Both the position numbers and the translations under genes were made by a program. From contig CANKWG010000017.1 in NCBI GenBank assembly GCA_947487325.1, forward strand, positions 1 through 18,770: a stretch of DNA of 18,770 nt. Reading direction: 5' to 3'. This document shows, piece by piece, positions 14,853 to 18,770 of the stretch (position 1 is its first letter; every line of letters begins with the position of its first letter). Under the pieces are notes generated by a model, which was not told where the DNA came from, did no database searches, and saw nothing but the letters and a program-made list of their open reading frames with translations. This DNA comes from Oxalobacteraceae bacterium (lineage in GTDB: Bacteria > Pseudomonadota > Gammaproteobacteria > Burkholderiales > Burkholderiaceae_D).

Positions 14853-14952
14853 TAAAGGTTCATTCGGATATATGCAATAAGCATCAATCAAAGTTGAAGT
14901 TGTAGAACAGGGAAATGGTAGCCATGAGCAAGCGATTGCAGAATGCCATTGA

Positions 14953-16608
14953 TTAATCTTTCCTGCGGCGTGCATTGCCAGTTACTAGATGTAAAGCAGC
15001 CGCCAAATGACTTTGGTGAAGAATGCCTTGCTTGCCGATCACACCGACTCGCTCAAGCTTTGCCAACACCCGCTCATTCGCCTCGCAAAAAATTACCTTC
15101 ACGCCGCGCCTTCCAAGTTTGTGGGATACGTCGTGCAAAGCTTGTATGCCCGTCATGTCCATGAAAGGTACTCGGTGCAGTCGAATCACCAGCACCTTCG
15201 GATCTGTGTGCGTACTTGCCAGTGCATGTTCGAAGTTATCAACGGCCCCAAAAAACATTGGACCCGCAATATCAAATACCATCACATCATCGGGCAGGCG
15301 CGTGATGCCCTGCTGAGCAAGCTCGCGCGCCAGAGCCTGCGGATCAGCCTGCTGCGTTTCTACTGAATCCGACATCCTGCGCAAGAAATGCAATATCGCG
15401 AGGATGACACCAACATTCACCGCCACCACAAGATCAGCGAAAACCGTCAGTAAAAAGGTAATCACCAGAATCAGTCGGTCTGCCGTAGGTGCAGTTTTGA
15501 GGATATGCACGCAGCGCGGAAGCTCGCTCATGTTCCATGCAACGACAAACAAGATGGCTGCTAGTACCGCCAGCGGTATGCCAGAGGCGAAAGGTGCAAG
15601 AAACAGCAAGACCGCGACCAGCATGAGTACATGGGTGATACCCGCCAGAGGACTATTGCCGCCATTGCGTATATTGGTTGCCGTACGTGCGATTGCACCG
15701 GTCGCAGCAAATCCACCAAACAGCGGCACGATAATGTTCGCGATACCTTGACCGATCAGCTCCTGATTTGAATCATGGCGTGTGCCTGCCATGCCATCGG
15801 CAACTACTGCTGACAGCAGCGCCTCAATTGCGCCCAACATCGCAATTGTGAACGCCGGACCGATCAACAGGATGATTTGCGATAGCGTCATCGCGGGCAA
15901 AGCAAATGAGGGCAAACCTGTCGGTATCCCGCCAAAGGCACTGCCAATGGTGGCCACGCCCGGCAATGGATAGATTGCATGCAGTAGGGTGATCACCAAC
16001 ATAGCAATCAAAGGGCCGGGTACGCGCGCCAATAATTTCACCCGTGGCGCAAGCACGATCAGCAAAAGACCTGCGACAGAGAGCAGCAGTGTTGGGCCAT
16101 GAATCTCTGGCAGCGATTGCAGTAAATGCCATAGCTTCTCGTGAAAATGCTCCCCCGAAGGTTTAGGCAAACCAAAAAAATCGGGCCACTGGCCGGTAAA
16201 AATTATGACGCCAATACCTGCTGTAAAGCCGACGATCACAGGCATGGGAATGAAGCGAATCACGGCACCCATGCGCGCCACGCCCATCAACAGCAGCATG
16301 ACACCCGCCATCAGTGTCGCCACTTGCAGTCCGGCGATACCAAAACGTGCAGTGATACCCAGAAGGATGGCGATGAATGCACCCGTTGGCCCGGCAATCT
16401 GCACTCGGCTGCCGCCGAGCAGGGTAATCAATCCGCCACCGATGATCGCGGTGTAGATACCCTGCTCGGGCCGTGCACCGGAAGCAATGGCAAACGCCAT
16501 TGCCAGCGGCAAGGCGACGATACCAACGATGAGACCTGCCACGATATTGGGCAGCCAATGAATCCGCGCAAACAATCCGGCACGTTTGGCCTCAAGCACA
16601 GCAATCAT
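14953..16608 (-). CDS. SulP-family anion transporter with STAS domain
   Basis: A 551-residue SLC26/SulP protein. The membrane part (about residues 20-420) starts N-I-V-A-G-L-I-V-G-I-V-A-L-P-L-A-M-A-F-A, contains the family segment I-A-G-P-T-G-A-F, and has further glycine-rich helices. A cytoplasmic STAS domain covers about 450-545, with V-F-D-I-A-G-P-M-F-F-G-A and V-P-F-M-D-M-T-G-I-Q-A-L, where Thr takes the phosphorylatable position of anti-anti-sigma factors. Members carry sulfate, bicarbonate or dicarboxylates, and the substrate cannot be read from sequence. ATG 16608 has GAGG six bases upstream. The exported rhodanese gene is 63 bp upstream on the same strand, which would suit a sulfur role but does not prove it. 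Confidence 0.92.
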   Translation of the reverse strand: MIAVLEAKRAGLFARIHWLPNIVAGLIVGIVALPLAMAFAIASGARPEQGIYTAIIGGGLITLLGGSRVQIAGPTGAFIAILLGITARFGIAGLQVATLMAGVMLLLMGVARMGAVIRFIPMPVIVGFTAGIGVIIFTGQWPDFFGLPKPSGEHFHEKLWHLLQSLPEIHGPTLLLSVAGLLLIVLAPRVKLLARVPGPLIAMLVITLLHAIYPLPGVATIGSAFGGIPTGLPSFALPAMTLSQIILLIGPAFTIAMLGAIEALLSAVVADGMAGTRHDSNQELIGQGIANIIVPLFGGFAATGAIARTATNIRNGGNSPLAGITHVLMLVAVLLFLAPFASGIPLAVLAAILFVVAWNMSELPRCVHILKTAPTADRLILVITFLLTVFADLVVAVNVGVILAILHFLRRMSDSVETQQADPQALARELAQQGITRLPDDVMVFDIAGPMFFGAVDNFEHALASTHTDPKVLVIRLHRVPFMDMTGIQALHDVSHKLGRRGVKVIFCEANERVLAKLERVGVIGKQGILHQSHLAAALHLVTGNARRRKD

Positions 16609-16671
16609 TGCCAGCCTCTGTCATGCACAACGGTGCGGTGCTGGTAGGGTGTTATGCGACTTGAAAATTGT

Positions 16672-17286
16672 TCAGTATCCCGGAAGATAAACCTTATTTT
16701 TTTCTAGCTTGTACGTCCAGGGTAAACCAGCATTCTTCCAACCGTTGAGTACGCGCTGCCCGGCTTGCGGACCCTCGGCGACGGCATCACCTTCGAAACC
16801 GTCAATGACCGAGTAAACCTTGCTGTAGCCCTGCTCAGTGAGAAAATTTGCTGCACGCGTTGTGCGGTCCCCTGAGCGACAGATCAGAATCAATACGTCG
16901 GTCTTGCTGAGCTGACGCGAGGCCAGACGACGAGCCAGTTCGGGCTCGAAGTCAGCATTGGCTTCCATCTTGAAACGGCCACTCTTGTCGTCCCAGCCGG
17001 CATTCGTCGGATGTTCGAACGCAGGAATATGGGCATCAGCGACTGAAGGCATACCAAGATAAGAGATTTCGGCACGAGTGCGCACGTCAATGAACAAGGC
17101 TTTGTCCCCCAGTCTTTGCTTAAGCTCATACGCTTCGCGCGCATCGAGATAAAGACCCGCTTTGGTTTGTTTTTGTGCTGGGACACGCGCTGGATCAACC
17201 GCTTGCGCGCTGGGTGTTACTACCCAAAATACTAACGCCAGCAAGAGAGCGATGATGGGAATGGGCCTACTCAGGCAGGACAGCAT
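16672..17286 (-). CDS. Exported rhodanese-like protein
   Basis: A 204-residue protein with a signal peptide (hydrophobic core 10-24, cleavage likely after S-A-Q-A at 29), so probably periplasmic. One rhodanese domain spans about 45-190: F-I-D-V-R-T-R-A-E at 65-73, then the active-site loop C136-R-S-G-D-R141 followed by T-T-R-A-A. The catalytic Cys is present, so sulfurtransferase activity is plausible, though donor and acceptor are unknown. The C-terminus holds the common N-G-W-K-N-A-G-L-P-W motif. A GAGG-type Shine-Dalgarno precedes ATG 17286. It sits between the SbmA-like gene (126 bp upstream) and SulP, all on the minus strand. Confidence 0.92.
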   Translation of the reverse strand: MLSCLSRPIPIIALLLALVFWVVTPSAQAVDPARVPAQKQTKAGLYLDAREAYELKQRLGDKALFIDVRTRAEISYLGMPSVADAHIPAFEHPTNAGWDDKSGRFKMEANADFEPELARRLASRQLSKTDVLILICRSGDRTTRAANFLTEQGYSKVYSVIDGFEGDAVAEGPQAGQRVLNGWKNAGLPWTYKLEKNKVYLPGY

Positions 17287-17310
17287 CTTTCACCTCGCAG
17301 AAACCGAACG

Positions 17311-17351
17311 AAAAAATTGATGAACAATTCTGTTGCATCATGCATTCATCA
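17311..17351 (-). terminator. Candidate intrinsic terminator after the SbmA-like gene
   Basis: Read on the minus strand, TGATGAA (complement of 17345-17351) pairs with TTCATCA (17318-17324), followed by A and six T (17317-17311). The stem is only 7 bp and AT-rich and the loop is about 20 nt, so termination would be weak or partial. It lies about 25 bp before the rhodanese start. Confidence 0.4.
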
Positions 17352-17357
17352 GGCGCT

Positions 17358-17390
17358 GGCGGCGTTGGGTGAGTCATTGCCAACGCCGCC
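17358..17390. repeat. 11-bp perfect inverted repeat between SbmA-like and rhodanese genes
   Basis: GGCGGCGTTGG (17358-17368) and CCAACGCCGCC (17380-17390) form a perfect GC-rich stem with an 11-nt loop. No U-tract follows on either strand, so it is not a standard intrinsic terminator. It lies 22 bp after the stop of the SbmA-like gene. It could protect the 3' end of that transcript, act with the weaker hairpin beside it, or be a dispersed REP-like element. Confidence 0.7.
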
Positions 17391-17412
17391 CCGCAGTCTG
17401 TGCGATGACTAC

Positions 17413-18414
17413 TTAAGCGTTTCGGTCAGCCGAAGCTGGCGGGGTCGTACCAATGGTTGCCTCGAATGCCCGCAAGCGCTTGTATACCGAGATCAGCTCG
17501 ACGATGGTGCTCCAGCTTCTGACCAAAAACTGGAAAGACATTTCTACTCGTCCAAAAGCTCGAACAATCTGCTGCATCACGCCGAGTGTAATCGTTCCCG
17601 CCACCACGGTTGGAGCGAGCGCGATATAAGGCACCAATACGCCAAACTGCAGATAGGTAAATTTCGCCACATCAAAATACATGTAGTGAAAAAATAAGCG
17701 GAAGTAGTTGGTGCGCACATGCGAAAACAAATCTTTTACAATGGGTTCGGTACCCCGTGCAGGATCATCTTCAGCATGCACCAGCTCTTTTCGATAAGCC
17801 GCTTCCACACGCTGGTTGTTGTACTCCAGTCCTGGCAGCTTGATACCAACCATAGCGAGAACGACGGTACCAAACAGTGCGAACAGTACTGCTACATAGA
17901 CCAGTGCATGATCCACAGCACCCAGTATGGGTACTTCAGAAACTTTCTTCGATAGCGTCCAAAGAATCGGCAGAAAGGCTACCAAAGTCATTAGCGAGTC
18001 CATCATGTTCGAACCCAGTGTTTCCATTATGGTGGCAAACCGCTTGGTATCTTCCTGAACGCGCTGACTGGCACCTTCAATATCTCGCAAGGAGGACCAG
18101 TGCGACATATAAAAATCATTCATGGCATGGCGCCAGCGGAAGACCCAGTGCTTCGTAAAAAACGCCAGAAAAACGGCCAACAGAACATAAGTACCTGCCA
18201 GTTCGCCAAAGGTCAGCAAAAAGCCAAAGAATTCTTCGATCGTTACTTCGCCGGGTTTGCCTAATGCTTTCTGTACGAGGTCATAAAACCCGCCAAACCA
18301 GTCGTTGATTTTTACGTCGATCTGCACCTGATACCAGGTACCCAGAAAAATAAATGCAGCACCGGGCCACGCCCACATTGCCCAACGGCGGCTAAGAAAA
18401 AATGATCTGAACAT
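17413..18414 (-). CDS. SbmA/BacA-like inner-membrane transporter
   Basis: A 333-residue multi-pass membrane protein. It begins MFRSFFLSRRWAMWAW and contains W-Y-Q-V-Q-I-D-V-K-I-N-D-W-F-G-G-F-Y-D, W-V-F-R-W-R-H-A-M-N-D-F-Y near residue 90, I-E-G-A-S-Q-R-V-Q-E-D-T-K-R-F, L-P-G-L-E-Y-N-N-Q-R-V-E-A-A-Y-R-K-E-L and a final F-Q-F-L-V-R-S-W-S-T-I-V-E-L-I-S-V-Y-K-R-L. These match the SbmA/BacA family, proton-driven importers of peptides and related compounds built like an ABC exporter membrane domain without an ATPase. No Walker motifs are present. It is shorter than E. coli SbmA (about 400 residues), mainly at the N-terminus. The start lies 18 bp after the ChaN-like stop, so the two are probably one operon. 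Confidence 0.9.
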   Translation of the reverse strand: MFRSFFLSRRWAMWAWPGAAFIFLGTWYQVQIDVKINDWFGGFYDLVQKALGKPGEVTIEEFFGFLLTFGELAGTYVLLAVFLAFFTKHWVFRWRHAMNDFYMSHWSSLRDIEGASQRVQEDTKRFATIMETLGSNMMDSLMTLVAFLPILWTLSKKVSEVPILGAVDHALVYVAVLFALFGTVVLAMVGIKLPGLEYNNQRVEAAYRKELVHAEDDPARGTEPIVKDLFSHVRTNYFRLFFHYMYFDVAKFTYLQFGVLVPYIALAPTVVAGTITLGVMQQIVRAFGRVEMSFQFLVRSWSTIVELISVYKRLRAFEATIGTTPPASADRNA

Positions 18415-18432
18415 ACTAAGTCTCGGAAAAAA

Positions 18433-18770
18433 TTATTTTAATTTGAAGTCTTCGCAGGGATCGCTGCGCTGCGCCTTATCAGTCAGCCAGATAAAATCAT
18501 AGCGGCCAGCCAGAGACTTTATCAGTTCCGCGCGGTCGGTGCCGCTTTCATAAAAACCAACGCTGGTGATTTTCAGTGAGGGATCGAGCGCGAACAATAC
18601 TTGAGGCACACCATAATCTCGCCGCACATGGCCATTACCTGCCACCAGTACTGCTGGGCGGTGGGCGAGCAACTCCGTGGCCATTGAGATATCCGTCGCG
18701 CGTTGCACCAGCTTCATGGGGGCGAGATATTTTTCCGGCAGCTTGCCACAATGACCATCAATCAAATCCT
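18433..18770 (-). CDS. ChaN-like haem-binding-family protein, C-terminal part (partial)
   Basis: About 112 C-terminal residues of a gene whose start lies beyond the right edge; the frame is open through base 18770. The segment D-G-H-C-G-x-L-P, the R-A-x-D-x-x-M-A helix and the strand V-L-V-A-G-N-G-H-V-R-R-D-Y-G-V-P match the ChaN-like family (DUF399, haem-binding uptake proteins). The best-known member, Campylobacter ChaN, is a haem-binding lipoprotein. The N-terminus, including any lipobox, is not visible. An in-frame TTG at 18765 is unlikely to be a start, because family sequence continues upstream. It precedes the SbmA-like gene by 18 bp on the same strand. Confidence 0.85.
   Translation of the reverse strand, partial: DLIDGHCGKLPEKYLAPMKLVQRATDISMATELLAHRPAVLVAGNGHVRRDYGVPQVLFALDPSLKITSVGFYESGTDRAELIKSLAGRYDFIWLTDKAQRSDPCEDFKLK

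Noticed and set aside
14924..14956. Ten-codon plus-strand ORF (M-S-K-R-L-Q-N-A-I-D) between the GlsB-family and SulP genes
   Set aside because: Too short to support; no clear ribosome site, and it ends in the SulP stop region.
16141..16647. Long plus-strand frame (168 codons) antisense to the SulP gene
   Set aside because: Rich in His, Thr and Gln with no domain character, as expected from the reverse of a membrane-protein gene.
1..18770. CRISPR arrays, tRNA genes, transposases, integrases or defence systems
   Set aside because: No regularly spaced repeats, cloverleaf-like segments or recognisable mobile or defence proteins were seen on either strand.

Overview
The window looks like a chromosomal stretch from a beta-proteobacterium, most likely order Burkholderiales and perhaps Oxalobacteraceae. 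The order rpsP-rimM-trmD-rplS, then a NudL-type Nudix hydrolase and a CobD/CbiB-like membrane protein, is a betaproteobacterial arrangement. The DUF3579 protein, minor-pilin cluster, class II fumarase and SbmA-like transporter also fit. The assignment rests on gene order and protein character, since no alignment could be run. Coding density is high and no gap exceeds about 175 bp. I see no rRNA, tRNA, insertion sequence, prophage or CRISPR array.

Layout. (1) 1-674: the 3' end of an acyl-CoA dehydrogenase gene (+) converges on a small TM2-domain membrane protein gene (-). (2) 769-3042: a strong sigma70-like promoter precedes rpsP-rimM-trmD-rplS (S16, 16S rRNA maturation factor, tRNA m1G37 methyltransferase, L19), closed by a clear intrinsic terminator. 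The two ribosomal protein genes have strong signals. rimM has a GTG start with a weak ribosome binding site, and trmD has a hairpin against its Shine-Dalgarno. This fits the unequal expression known for this operon. (3) 3050-5290: CoA pyrophosphatase-like Nudix hydrolase, CbiB-like protein and DUF3579 protein. (4) 5421-13049: a compact type IV pilus minor-pilin operon, pilE-fimT-pilV-pilW-pilX-pilY1, with start/stop overlaps at several junctions. It ends in an unnamed membrane-anchored protein with a TonB C-terminal-like domain that overlaps the end of pilY1. (5) 13078-14499: fumC, only 28 bp further on. (6) 14522-18770, all on the minus strand: a GlsB/YeaQ membrane protein, a SulP anion transporter with STAS domain, an exported rhodanese, an SbmA/BacA-like transporter and a ChaN-like protein cut by the window edge.

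How the parts work together. The pilus operon encodes the minor-pilin tip or priming complex (PilV, PilW, PilX, a FimT/GspH-like pilin and PilE) and its large adhesin/mechanosensor PilY1. The most unusual content is here: the TonB-domain-like last gene, an apparent insertion of about 117 residues in PilY1, a degenerate PilY1 calcium loop, an EF-hand-like loop in PilW, and atypical prepilin leaders. On the minus strand, ChaN-like, SbmA-like, rhodanese and SulP genes are read in the same direction. Two inverted repeats lie between the SbmA-like and rhodanese genes, one with the form of a terminator.
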